Of a stretch of 64,000 nucleotides of DNA, positions 50,374-58,069 are shown piece by piece. Both the position numbers and the translations under genes were made by a program. Source of the stretch: Desulfurococcales archaeon (lineage in GTDB: Archaea > Thermoproteota > Thermoprotei_A > Sulfolobales > WAQK01); the NCBI GenBank assembly GCA_027083135.1, contig JALWQH010000002.1, positions 1 through 64,000 of the forward strand, written 5' to 3'. The notes under the pieces were generated by a model that was not told the DNA's origin, searched no databases, and saw only the letters and a list, made by a program, of their open reading frames with translations. Within the stretch, counting starts at the first letter, position 1. Every line of letters starts with the position of its first letter.

Positions 50374-51033
50374 GTGACGAGGATAGTGTGGCATGGCCAC
50401 TCATGCTTTGAGATAGTGTCTGATAATGGTATGCACGTAGTCATAGATCCGCATGACGGCTACAGTATAGGCCTTCCTCCACCAAGAATCAAGGCCGACC
50501 TAGTACTGGTGACCCATGACCACTATGATCACAATGCTGTTGAAAGCGTTGCAGATAGCCACACTGAGATTAGATGTTGCCTTGATGGAGAGGAGGAAAT
50601 TATGGGGGTGAAGGTGAGGGGGGTGAAGCTCCCACACGACAAGTTTGGAGGCAAGCGTAGGGGATGGGTCCATGCATACCACTTAGAGATAGATGGCTTC
50701 AGAATGCTTCATCTAAGCGATATAGGCATCATACCTTCCCGGGAAATACTGGGAGAACCCCACGTGCTATTCATACCTGTAGGAGGAACATATACTATAA
50801 GCGCCGATGAAGCCTGGAGCATCGTAGAGTCTCTGAAGCCACCCATAACCATACCAATGCACTACTGGGTTCCAGGCATGATGATGCCCCTTGACCCTAT
50901 AGACGAGTTCCTCAAATTCGTTAAGAAAATAAGGATTATAAGAATGGATGCGGGAAGCATGGATGTTAGGGAAACCCTCATACCCGAGGAGCCTAGAATA
51001 GTTGTTTTAAAGCCTCCCAGCATGCAGCGTTAA
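50374..51033 (+). CDS. MBL-fold hydrolase, UPF0173 type
   Basis: 219 residues. HxHxDH is present in LVTHDHYDHNAV, with an N-terminal WHGHSCFEI and a central HLSDIG and PMHYWVPGM. This is the compact MBL architecture of UPF0173/YtkL-like proteins. The substrate is unknown. GTG 50374 directly follows the tldE operon by 20 bp, and may be co-transcribed. Confidence 0.78.
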   Translation: MTRIVWHGHSCFEIVSDNGMHVVIDPHDGYSIGLPPPRIKADLVLVTHDHYDHNAVESVADSHTEIRCCLDGEEEIMGVKVRGVKLPHDKFGGKRRGWVHAYHLEIDGFRMLHLSDIGIIPSREILGEPHVLFIPVGGTYTISADEAWSIVESLKPPITIPMHYWVPGMMMPLDPIDEFLKFVKKIRIIRMDAGSMDVRETLIPEEPRIVVLKPPSMQR

Positions 51034-51067
51034 GCTCAAGGCGAGCCAAGGTTGAAGCAACCTGCAC

Positions 51068-52567
51068 TCAGAGTCGCAGGCAGCTGGAGCCATGGCGTAG
51101 AGGCGGATTCCTTGAATGCCTAGCGATGAGTGCTAAAAGGCTCTCCACATCTCCTTCGTCTAAAAGCCTCCTGGCTATTCTCTTCTCCTCTAGGCTCATA
51201 TCAAGTATGGGGAAGGTCGCGATAAGCTTCCTGGCCTGCGATAGCCCTAGATACTTACGTGTATAAAGGCTTTTAGAATACTTGTAGGTGGTCATGAAGT
51301 CGCTATCCGTCTTCAATCTAAGATACTCGAGAACACTGTTAAAATAATCTTTTAGGAGAAGCTGATCATCGACGCTGATGCCCGGTTTAAGCACAACGTG
51401 TATTGGATGCGTCCTATAAGTACTCCTGGTTACAACCACAGCGTCCACCCCGTAGACCTCTCTCACCACGTAGAGCCCTGCCCTCCCATCAGGCCTCCCA
51501 GTATCCAGGGTTCTTAGGAAGAGGATATTGCGCTTCACCATAGAGTAGGCCTGCTCGTCGAGGCATATCCTCATCTTCCTATAGTTTCTCTCAGCCTTGC
51601 TGAATGAGTTGGCATCCAGCGCCTCCAGGCACCTATCACCACTTCTCTCCAGGAGATCTCTAAGATGCAGGTGGAACACAGGTCTCACGGGATTACGCGT
51701 CCTATACTTATCGACAAAGCAGTCGAACTCTGCTCCAGCCCTATACTTGTATTTTGGCAGAAGTCTATAATCCCTTTCAACTACTCGTCCATGAGGCTTC
51801 ACTTTAATACCCCTAAACTCCTGGGGTTCGTGGGCAGGCCTATCCTTCCTTGCAAAGAAGCAGAGGGCTACATGCGTACCTGTAGTGTCGAACAAGCTGT
51901 CCTCAAACACCACAACCCTGCTAATCCTATACTCGCGGAGAAGATCTATTCTGATCTTATTGGAAACCGAGAACCCATATAGAAAGTTTGACGGGAGAAC
52001 GTAGATCATCCTGCTAACAGAGTGCCTAGCATCATTTATGAGGGCAAGCTGGTAGAGATCCTGGTACCCCTTATTCTCCCCCTCAAAGTATGAGAGGTAT
52101 CGGCGGGCCTCCAGCCTCTTACTAATATAGCCTAGGTAAAGGTAGGGAGGATTCGTCACATGGTATACGGGTATTCCTAGCTCCAGGAGGAATGAAGGAT
52201 AGTTCCTAAGGGTATCCCTAACCCTGATATTCTCCTCAGCTATTCTTCGGGGAACCCCCAGCCTGACGGCATTCATCACAGCCTCCTCCACGAGATCTCC
52301 CTGTATGTCGAAGAGATACATGTGCTCCCTGAAGAACTCCGCTCTCAGCTCCCTTGGAATGTACTCCAGTATAGGCAGGATCAAGTCGCCTCTTCCGGCA
52401 AACATGTCGACCCATACATACCTCCACAGATCATCCAGTATGTGGGGAGCTACATACCTCTTGAAAATCATCCTAGGTGTGAAATGGGCCCCATAGATCC
52501 TCCTACTAATAGTCTCCCCCCTCATAATTGCAGCCGCCTCTAGGGGCCGTAATGTTAGTCTCACCAA
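51068..52567 (-). CDS. DNA adenine/cytosine-N4 methyltransferase, orphan
   Basis: 499 residues. SAM motif I VDMFAGRGD (about 53-61), catalytic motif IV TNPPYLYLGY (N139-P-P-Y142), and a preceding GAHFTPRMIFKRYVAPHIL as in type I/IIG and TaqI-like enzymes. A C-terminal half of about 250 residues with no recognised domain may read the target. NPPY means an amino group (N6-adenine or N4-cytosine) is methylated. No endonuclease or specificity gene is near. TTG 52567, with ATTATTATA upstream. Confidence 0.8.
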   Translation of the reverse strand: MVRLTLRPLEAAAIMRGETISRRIYGAHFTPRMIFKRYVAPHILDDLWRYVWVDMFAGRGDLILPILEYIPRELRAEFFREHMYLFDIQGDLVEEAVMNAVRLGVPRRIAEENIRVRDTLRNYPSFLLELGIPVYHVTNPPYLYLGYISKRLEARRYLSYFEGENKGYQDLYQLALINDARHSVSRMIYVLPSNFLYGFSVSNKIRIDLLREYRISRVVVFEDSLFDTTGTHVALCFFARKDRPAHEPQEFRGIKVKPHGRVVERDYRLLPKYKYRAGAEFDCFVDKYRTRNPVRPVFHLHLRDLLERSGDRCLEALDANSFSKAERNYRKMRICLDEQAYSMVKRNILFLRTLDTGRPDGRAGLYVVREVYGVDAVVVTRSTYRTHPIHVVLKPGISVDDQLLLKDYFNSVLEYLRLKTDSDFMTTYKYSKSLYTRKYLGLSQARKLIATFPILDMSLEEKRIARRLLDEGDVESLLALIARHSRNPPLRHGSSCLRL

Positions 52568-52644
52568 ACACTATAATAATGAAGCGCCACGCGTCATGCA
52601 CTAACAGGAAATTAAAGTAATTATGAATGCGGCCTTAGTGTTAA

Positions 52645-53124
52645 ATGGGGATATACGTGGATCTACCCGTAGTTGGGGTAGGGGCAGTCCTATTCAATGA
52701 TGAGGGTAGAATACTACTTGTCAAGCGAAGCCATGATCCAGGCGAAGGAAGGTGGAGCATACCTGGAGGAATACTTGAGCTGGGGGAAGAAGTATTTGAG
52801 GGTGCTAGGAGGGAGCTGGAGGAGGAGACAGGTCTTAAAGCTACTCCCAGGGGAATAGTGGGGGTTGCAGAGTATATTGAGAGGAGTAGGAGCGGAGCAT
52901 ATCGCTTCCACTACGTGATACTGGATGTTCTATTCGGCAAGCCTGTAGAGGGCAGGCTGCACGCGGCAAGCGACGCCGCGGATGTGGGATTCTATAGTGT
53001 AGAATACGCTCTTAGCAATCTGCAGCTCACCAGTACAACCAGGCTCTTCTTAGAGGAGATTAGGAGGTGGGGGGCGAAGCCAGTACTCATAAGGCCTGTA
53101 ACCTCCAGGGTTAATGGAGGCTAG
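52645..53124 (+). CDS. NUDIX hydrolase
   Basis: 159 residues. The Nudix box is complete: GGILELGEEVFEGARRELEEET then GL (about 41-64). LLVKRSHDPGEGRWSIPGG ahead is the ADP-ribose pyrophosphatase/MutT pattern. It hydrolyses a nucleoside diphosphate derivative. ATG 52645 is divergent from the methyltransferase, with about 77 bp between the two. Confidence 0.85.
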   Translation: MGIYVDLPVVGVGAVLFNDEGRILLVKRSHDPGEGRWSIPGGILELGEEVFEGARRELEEETGLKATPRGIVGVAEYIERSRSGAYRFHYVILDVLFGKPVEGRLHAASDAADVGFYSVEYALSNLQLTSTTRLFLEEIRRWGAKPVLIRPVTSRVNGG

Positions 53125-53152
53125 ATGCGTCCTGGAGGCCTTTTATGACCGC

Positions 53153-53326
53153 CTAGTAGAATATCTCTATTTTCTTCACGCGGTGCGGCTCTTTGCGATC
53201 CTCCATGACCAGGTATACCTGCACTGCCTCCCTTATGATTTCACTCCTAGTCTTACCTTTACTCCTGGCATACCTGTCCAAACGTTCCAACAGATCCTCC
53301 TCAACCTTAAAGGTCACTACCCTCAT
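53153..53326 (-). CDS. Ribbon-helix-helix protein
   Basis: 57 residues from ATG 53326, with GGTG five bases upstream. MRVVTFKVEEDLLERLDRYARSKGKTRSEIIREAVQVYLV is a CopG/MetJ-like ribbon-helix-helix: strand 3-8, helix 1, turn GKTR, helix 2. A tail of Arg/Glu/Lys follows. It would bind DNA as a dimer. No toxin gene is adjacent, so it is either a lone regulator or an antitoxin without partner. Confidence 0.75.
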   Translation of the reverse strand: MRVVTFKVEEDLLERLDRYARSKGKTRSEIIREAVQVYLVMEDRKEPHRVKKIEIFY

Positions 53327-53433
53327 ACTAGCACCATGCACGTAATACTGATGGCATTAGAAGTAAATATGATTCTTCTTGGATAAGGATAAGTAGAGGA
53401 ATATTATAGGAGGAATCCATATGAGTAACATAT

Positions 53434-53444
53434 TTATATATTAG
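53434..53444 (+). promoter_or_regulatory. TATA box of the RHH/coiled-coil gene
   Basis: TTTATATATTA sits about 35-45 bp before GTG 53478; the message would start near 53464 and contain GTAGGGAG as ribosome site. Confidence 0.5.
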
Positions 53445-53477
53445 TAGTATAATCTTTTTCTTGTAGGGAGAAGACTA

Positions 53478-53837
53478 GTGCCCACAGTACATTTATCGCT
53501 GCCTGACAGGGTTTACAGGGAGCTTAGAAGAGAAGCCGAAGCTCTTGGAATACAGGTAACCGATCTTATAAAAATATATATTAATGCAGGCCTAAACGGA
53601 GGCCACATTGTTGGGAGGCCTAGAGACGAGGACGATATAATGGAGATCAAGAAGGTAGTGGCAGAACTGAGCCAAGCCCTAGATGACAGGTTCTCAATCC
53701 TGGAGTCTCGAATATATAATTTGAGGAAGCTTCTCTCAAGCATAAACCGTAGAGTCTCAGAGCTTGAGGAAACAGTTGAGGAGATGAGGCCAGCAGTAGT
53801 TGAACCGGAAATCCTGCATACACCACGTAAACGCTAG
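53478..53837 (+). CDS. Ribbon-helix-helix protein with coiled-coil tail
   Basis: 119 residues. The N-terminal 45 residues are a ribbon-helix-helix (VHLSLPDRVYRELRREAEALGIQVTDLIKIYINAGL). After a Gly/Asp-rich hinge comes a 60-residue coiled coil (IMEIKKVVAELSQALDDRFSILESRIYNLRKLLSSINRRVSELEETVEEM), and a basic tail. It may bind DNA as a dimer or higher form through the coil. GTG 53478 follows GGGAGAAG. Target unknown; divergent from the RHH gene at 53326. Confidence 0.7.
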   Translation: MPTVHLSLPDRVYRELRREAEALGIQVTDLIKIYINAGLNGGHIVGRPRDEDDIMEIKKVVAELSQALDDRFSILESRIYNLRKLLSSINRRVSELEETVEEMRPAVVEPEILHTPRKR

Positions 53838-53903
53838 GCAGCATGCAGGGAAAGCCTTCGGATAAAGGGAGCTTTTTATCCAGATTAGATGGGGATCTTA
53901 ACA

Positions 53904-53910
53904 CTATATT
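53904..53910 (+). promoter_or_regulatory. TATA-like element ahead of the GC-rich segment
   Basis: CTATATT is about 26 bp upstream of 53933, where base composition switches to GC-rich. That would place a transcript start exactly at the edge of the putative RNA. Confidence 0.35.
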
Positions 53911-53937
53911 GCATGCTCTCAGAATTCATATTGGAAA

Positions 53938-54022
53938 GAGGGCCGGGAGTGACCCGCCCCGTGCACATGGATCCCCGGGGACACGGGTCCGCTTCACACG
54001 GGACCAGGGCACCCGCCAACCT
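53938..54022 (+). ncRNA. GC-rich, foldable segment, candidate structured RNA
   Basis: A run of about 85 bp strongly richer in G and C than its AT-rich flanks. It includes a perfect 10-bp palindrome TCCCCGGGGA (53972-53981), arms CCCGTG/CACGGG flanking it, and GGTCC/GGACC (53987-53991 and 54001-54005) around a nine-base loop. In thermophiles such islands often mark RNA genes. It is followed by a T-rich tract near 54105-54128. Two plus-strand frames cross it (53843-54106, 53889-54140), but their proteins look unnatural. It is not a tRNA: no T-loop was found. Class unknown. Confidence 0.35.
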
Positions 54023-54149
54023 TATTCTGAGGCAGTCACAGCTGAAAAACATTACCACTATATCGAGACTCATATCAACCAAGCTTGGAGGAAGGGATGC
54101 AACTAAGTTTTATTATTTTCTTATTTTACATAGATTATAGGTGTTTGCC

Positions 54150-54743
54150 GTGAAGCAGCGGAGACGGCTTAGCAGCCTTGCAGCAGGCTTAGCTATCATG
54201 GCCTTAATGCTGACCGTAGCAGGATTGATGAGGAGTTCAACCTATGTTTCAGGGGCTAGTGGTTGCCACATGTACTTCATAGTGTATGGTGAGCCGTGGT
54301 GCCCTGCATGTAAGGAGATGAAGTCATTTGTAGAGAAGAATTATGGGTCAAAGTGCCTGGAGTTTCGAAGCATAGAGGAGGCTGGCTGGAGGAAGAACTA
54401 CGATGACCTCGTATCCCTCTTAAAGCTAGATGCCTATGTTCCGCTCACAGGCCTTGTGGTTGATGGGAGGCTTGTAGGAATAGCTCAGGGGGTAGTTGAG
54501 GATAAAGCTTTCTGGAGCCACATGGCTTCAACCCCAGCCAACTCTACAAGCATCCCTGTCTACGGCTACAGGAGTGACAAGCTGATCACGGAGAGCATCA
54601 AGGTCAGCATGGTTGAAGAATACTTCACGCCTGGAGAGGAAGCTTCCACAACTACCTCAAGGCATAATGTAAGGCTCATACTGGTACCTGCACTCATACT
54701 GGTTGCAATAATAGCTGCCCTATGGGTGAGGTGGAGGAGGTGA
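54150..54743 (+). CDS. Membrane-anchored extracytoplasmic thioredoxin-like protein
   Basis: 197 residues from GTG 54150, six bases after AGGTG; GTG 54141 is three codons earlier. N-terminal membrane segment (about 7-27) after a basic start. The thioredoxin fold begins HMYFIVYGEPWCPACKEM with C51-P-A-C54, and includes a cis-Pro loop analog (VPLTGLVV). A second hydrophobic segment at the C-terminus (VPALILVAIIAALWVRWRR). It probably faces outside and acts as a DsbA-like oxidant. Its stop overlaps the VKOR gene by 22 bases. Confidence 0.75.
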   Translation: MKQRRRLSSLAAGLAIMALMLTVAGLMRSSTYVSGASGCHMYFIVYGEPWCPACKEMKSFVEKNYGSKCLEFRSIEEAGWRKNYDDLVSLLKLDAYVPLTGLVVDGRLVGIAQGVVEDKAFWSHMASTPANSTSIPVYGYRSDKLITESIKVSMVEEYFTPGEEASTTTSRHNVRLILVPALILVAIIAALWVRWRR

Positions 54744-55147
54744 AGCTTGAAGCAGCATTACTTGTCCTCACAGTCATAGGGGCGGCTTCATCCTTCCTAG
54801 CGCTCAGAGACTACTATTCAGCCACACCTATATGTAGGGTTGATGAGAGGTGGAGCTGTAAGGCAGTGTACTCTATCAGAGAGGCGAGGATCCTGGGTCT
54901 GCATCTATCAATGCTGGCACCAATATATTTCTCCACGCTCCTAGTCCTGATGATCACGTATCTGTATACAGGTATGCGGCAGCTCCTAGCATCTCTAGCA
55001 GCATTATCGGTGGCAGGCTTAGTCATGGTTCCCTACCTCATCTACCTTGAAGTAAGCGTTGCCCATGCCTTCTGCCTCCACTGCACAATAATGCACATGG
55101 TCATCATACTTACAAGCATTCTAAGCCTATATGCATGTATATGCTAG
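54722..55147 (+). CDS. Vitamin K epoxide reductase family protein (VKOR)
   Basis: 141 residues, four or five membrane helices. The active-site pair is C118-L-H-C121 (AHAFCLHC), and the shuttle pair is C38 and C46 (TPICRVDERWSC), both at family positions. VKOR uses quinone to oxidise a thioredoxin-like partner and so drives disulfide formation outside the cell. ATG 54722 overlaps the preceding gene, and ten bases separate it from the next; this is a three-gene operon. Confidence 0.85.
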   Translation: MGEVEEVKLEAALLVLTVIGAASSFLALRDYYSATPICRVDERWSCKAVYSIREARILGLHLSMLAPIYFSTLLVLMITYLYTGMRQLLASLAALSVAGLVMVPYLIYLEVSVAHAFCLHCTIMHMVIILTSILSLYACIC

Positions 55148-55157
55148 GTGATGCCTC

Positions 55158-55694
55158 ATGAGTGAGGAGGAAGTAAGAAGCATGGTTGAACGCCTCCTCC
55201 AATCAGTACTTCAAGGTAGGAGGAAGAAGCATAAGGCTCCTCCACCCAGGCCAGGTATAATGGTAGATAAGCCTGGCCCTGGAAGCCCTCATGGAATATA
55301 CGTATACGAGCCTGATAAGGAGGAGTGGAGGCTCATAGCAGTGGACGGTTCCGCGTGGAGTCCTCGGGGCAACGGCTCATACCTAGTATACTTTGATAAT
55401 ACAAGGTGCCCTGCATGCAGGCTCTACGATGAATACTGGTTTGACTTTATTAAGGGGAGAGGCAGGGATGTGAGGCTCATCATAGTTCTATGCGCCTGGT
55501 TTGCCCGTGAATGCTTCTCTCAGGCCGCCTCAGCTACGTTTAAGGCATATGATATTCATGCCTCCCCTACAACCATAGCTCTATGCATCCGTAGGGGAAG
55601 AACAGTATGGGAGAAGAGGTATGAGGGTGTGCTTACCCTGGAGGAGCTTGTAGCAATACACGCTTCGCTTAGGGAGAAATGCAGGGCTGAGTGA
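55158..55694 (+). CDS. Thioredoxin-like protein with CPAC motif
   Basis: 178 residues. No signal or membrane segment is visible, so it is likely cytosolic. C84-P-A-C87 is in YFDNTRCPACRLYDEYW; the cis-Pro is P137 in HASPTTIAL. Two more cysteines (C112, C119) lie in a CAWFAREC stretch. An N-terminal extension of 40 residues is Lys/Pro-rich. It resembles the archaeal VKOR-associated thioredoxin-fold proteins. It could reduce or relay disulfides on the inner side. Confidence 0.7.
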   Translation: MSEEEVRSMVERLLQSVLQGRRKKHKAPPPRPGIMVDKPGPGSPHGIYVYEPDKEEWRLIAVDGSAWSPRGNGSYLVYFDNTRCPACRLYDEYWFDFIKGRGRDVRLIIVLCAWFARECFSQAASATFKAYDIHASPTTIALCIRRGRTVWEKRYEGVLTLEELVAIHASLREKCRAE

Positions 55695-55698
55695 ACAA

Positions 55699-56772
55699 TT
55701 ACTTGGAAGCCTTCCCCCTGAGCCTCCTCAGATTCTCCCTATAGGCTTGGAGGGGGGTCTTAGCATGACAGTCAGCCACGCATAGGCCCAGCGTCCTCAT
55801 CTTATCGCAGCTGTAAACCTTATACTTGGTGCCGGAGCCTCTAAGCCCAGCTAGATGCTCAACCTGGTATCTCGTAATCCTCTCCTTGAAGTCAGGCATG
55901 TTTCTAAACACATCTACAACGTGATCCACATCTACGCCTATGTTGAGGAGAAACGTGGCTAGGGTGAACCTGGCGTGATGGGAGAGGTGTTCGCCCATAC
56001 TCGCCTTAGCAAGCAGTTCTTTTATGCAGGGTGGGAAAGCATCTGGAACAATCTCTTCTCCAATCCCTTCAAGCCCTCCAGCCTCCTCCTTCGGGCTCCT
56101 ACCATATTGTGCGAGGATTTCTAGAACGTCTCCTAGGAGAGGAGCCAGTCTTTCAGGGAGTTCAGGCATGGAGGATAACTGCTTCTCAATGCGTAGCTCC
56201 ACGGATTCTTGGAGAAGCCTTGCCAGCCTCTCATTGGAGGATAAGTATACCCTACCTCTCCGCACAGGCTGGTTAACGAACTTCCATTTAGGATCACCCC
56301 TAAACCTCTCGCTCAGCATGAGGTAGTCGGGGAAGGAGAGGGAAAACATGTAGACCCTATATACCTCGACGCCTCTCCTCCACCCCAGGAGGATTTTTAG
56401 GGGGCTTTTTTCATGAAGCCTGGCGTCATGTCCCAGAGCCCTCGCTATCTCCACGAGGCTTGCAGGGTCCTCTCTCCTCATATATTCTCCGGCACGCTCG
56501 GACTCAGCTACGGCGAACCTGCGTGCAAGCCACTTACTACCACTAGCTGATACGAGCATTGCTGCAACATAGTAGCCTAGTATGGTTGTCCTAGCATCAT
56601 CTAGGGGAAGCCTCCCACCACGCCTCACAGCCTTCTCGACGCGGTTTAATGCATGCCTCCTCACATTCTCCGAGAGGGCCGCGACATCAGCTAGGCTTAA
56701 GCCTGGATAAGTGGTAGCCATATATTCCCTGAGACCCACTAGGAAAGGATACTTGGCGTGATCTATTGGCAC
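55699..56772 (-). CDS. priL: DNA primase large subunit
   Basis: 357 residues. Four Fe-S cysteines are at C249 (DAFPPC), C322 (YSCDKM), C331 (LGLC) and C335 (ADC), followed by HAKTPLQAYRENLRRL, the usual C-terminal domain. The N-terminal helical half holds the PriS contact. Works with PriS, which is not in this window. GTG 56772; it ends four bases from the convergent thioredoxin gene. Confidence 0.9.
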   Translation of the reverse strand: MPIDHAKYPFLVGLREYMATTYPGLSLADVAALSENVRRHALNRVEKAVRRGGRLPLDDARTTILGYYVAAMLVSASGSKWLARRFAVAESERAGEYMRREDPASLVEIARALGHDARLHEKSPLKILLGWRRGVEVYRVYMFSLSFPDYLMLSERFRGDPKWKFVNQPVRRGRVYLSSNERLARLLQESVELRIEKQLSSMPELPERLAPLLGDVLEILAQYGRSPKEEAGGLEGIGEEIVPDAFPPCIKELLAKASMGEHLSHHARFTLATFLLNIGVDVDHVVDVFRNMPDFKERITRYQVEHLAGLRGSGTKYKVYSCDKMRTLGLCVADCHAKTPLQAYRENLRRLRGKASK

Positions 56773-56883
56773 AGGCTTCCTCCAATCATCTTATCAGAAG
56801 AGCAGCGGTTTAAAACGCCTGGCCCAGCCTGCAGGGAATAGTTATAGGGTTCGGACAACCTATTTTCTCTTCAGGGCCCCTGC

Positions 56884-58044
56884 ATGCTGGAAGGCATAGC
56901 TGACCTGCCCCTCCATGAGGGCAGGGTTCCAGCATGGATGCTTAGATACATGGAGAGAATGGCTTCATCAATAGTGGAGATAATAGTTGAAGAATATGGG
57001 GCTGAAGGCCTCGTAGAGAGGCTTGCAGACCCTCTCTGGTTCCAGGCCCTCAACAACGTTATAGGCATGGACTGGGATAGCAGCGGCTCAACAACTGTTA
57101 CAACAGGAATTCTAAGAGAGGTGACGTGGAGGAATCCTAGGCTAGGGGTTCTCGTGTTTGGAGGTAAGGGTAGAAGGGCTAGACGCATACCTGAGGAGCT
57201 TAGAGGCGGTGCGAAGAGGCTGGGATTAGGGGAGAGGCAGGTGGAGAGTCTTGAGAAGGCTTCAAGGCTCGCAGCAAAGGTTGATTCAGCCTTACTGCAG
57301 GCAGGATATGTGATCTACCATCAAGCCCTAATAGTCTCAGAGAAGGGTGGGTGGAGCATAATACAGCAGGGAATGAATATTGGGAGGAGAATGGCCCGCA
57401 GATACCACTGGTTTAACCCTCGAATCCTGGTCGAGGAGCCTCATAAAGGGATCCTAGGCACACGTCACAGGGAGGCCTTAAACCTTATTGCAAGGGAGAG
57501 CAGGGAGGCTAGGAGAGCGCTGCTGGATGCTGGGCTGGAGAAGCCCAGCACTATTAAGAAGATCCTGGCAGATGCGAGGAGAAGCATTAAGGGGTATAGA
57601 AGCCTCGAGGAGTGGCTTGGCGAGCCTACTCATGGTATTCAAGGAGTCCCCCGAATATATAGGCCTATACCTGACCCAATAATGACTGGAAAAATAGTTG
57701 CTAGACTTAGGGAGCTGAGGCCCTCAACGGTTGAGGAAATGCTTCTAGTTAGAGGGCTTGGCCCCGCGGCTATAAGGGCTCTTGCCCTTATAGCAGACCT
57801 GATCTACGGGGCTAAGCCTAGTACAAGGGACCCCGTAGATGGGCCGCTGGACCCCCTGACATACGCGTATGCTGTGGGAGGGAAGGATGGAGTACCATAC
57901 CCGTATAGTAGGAGGACTGCTGAAAAAGTCATAGCCACGTTGGAGGAGCTTTTAGCCAAGGCGAGGATGGGTGAGAAGGATAGGCTTAGGGCTCTTAGAA
58001 GACTGGCCAGAATAACTAGAGGCCAGGCATATAGCCGTGCATGA
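56884..58044 (+). CDS. DUF763 family protein
   Basis: 386 residues. The N-terminal segment IADLPLHEGRVPAWMLRYMERMA and TVTTGILREVTWRNP are the DUF763 signature; the C-terminal half includes a helix-hairpin-helix-like stretch (EEMLLVRGLGPAAIRALALIADLIYG). This implies DNA contact, and the family has been noted near DNA-processing genes. No activity is assigned. ATG 56884. Confidence 0.8.
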   Translation: MLEGIADLPLHEGRVPAWMLRYMERMASSIVEIIVEEYGAEGLVERLADPLWFQALNNVIGMDWDSSGSTTVTTGILREVTWRNPRLGVLVFGGKGRRARRIPEELRGGAKRLGLGERQVESLEKASRLAAKVDSALLQAGYVIYHQALIVSEKGGWSIIQQGMNIGRRMARRYHWFNPRILVEEPHKGILGTRHREALNLIARESREARRALLDAGLEKPSTIKKILADARRSIKGYRSLEEWLGEPTHGIQGVPRIYRPIPDPIMTGKIVARLRELRPSTVEEMLLVRGLGPAAIRALALIADLIYGAKPSTRDPVDGPLDPLTYAYAVGGKDGVPYPYSRRTAEKVIATLEELLAKARMGEKDRLRALRRLARITRGQAYSRA

Positions 58045-58069
58045 GCTATGAGGGGAGGGGGATGTAGGC

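Noticed and set aside
51068-53124. A restriction-modification system made by the methyltransferase and NUDIX genes
   Set aside because: The NUDIX box is complete and the gene is a normal hydrolase; no nuclease motif is seen around.
53114-53386. 90-codon plus-strand frame overlapping the RHH gene
   Set aside because: It is antisense to a clear ribbon-helix-helix gene with its own ribosome site.
53843-54140. Plus-strand frames of 87 and 83 codons across the GC-rich island
   Set aside because: Both proteins mix Pro/Gly/His/Arg in a way that follows the GC-rich palindromes; a structured RNA is a better account.
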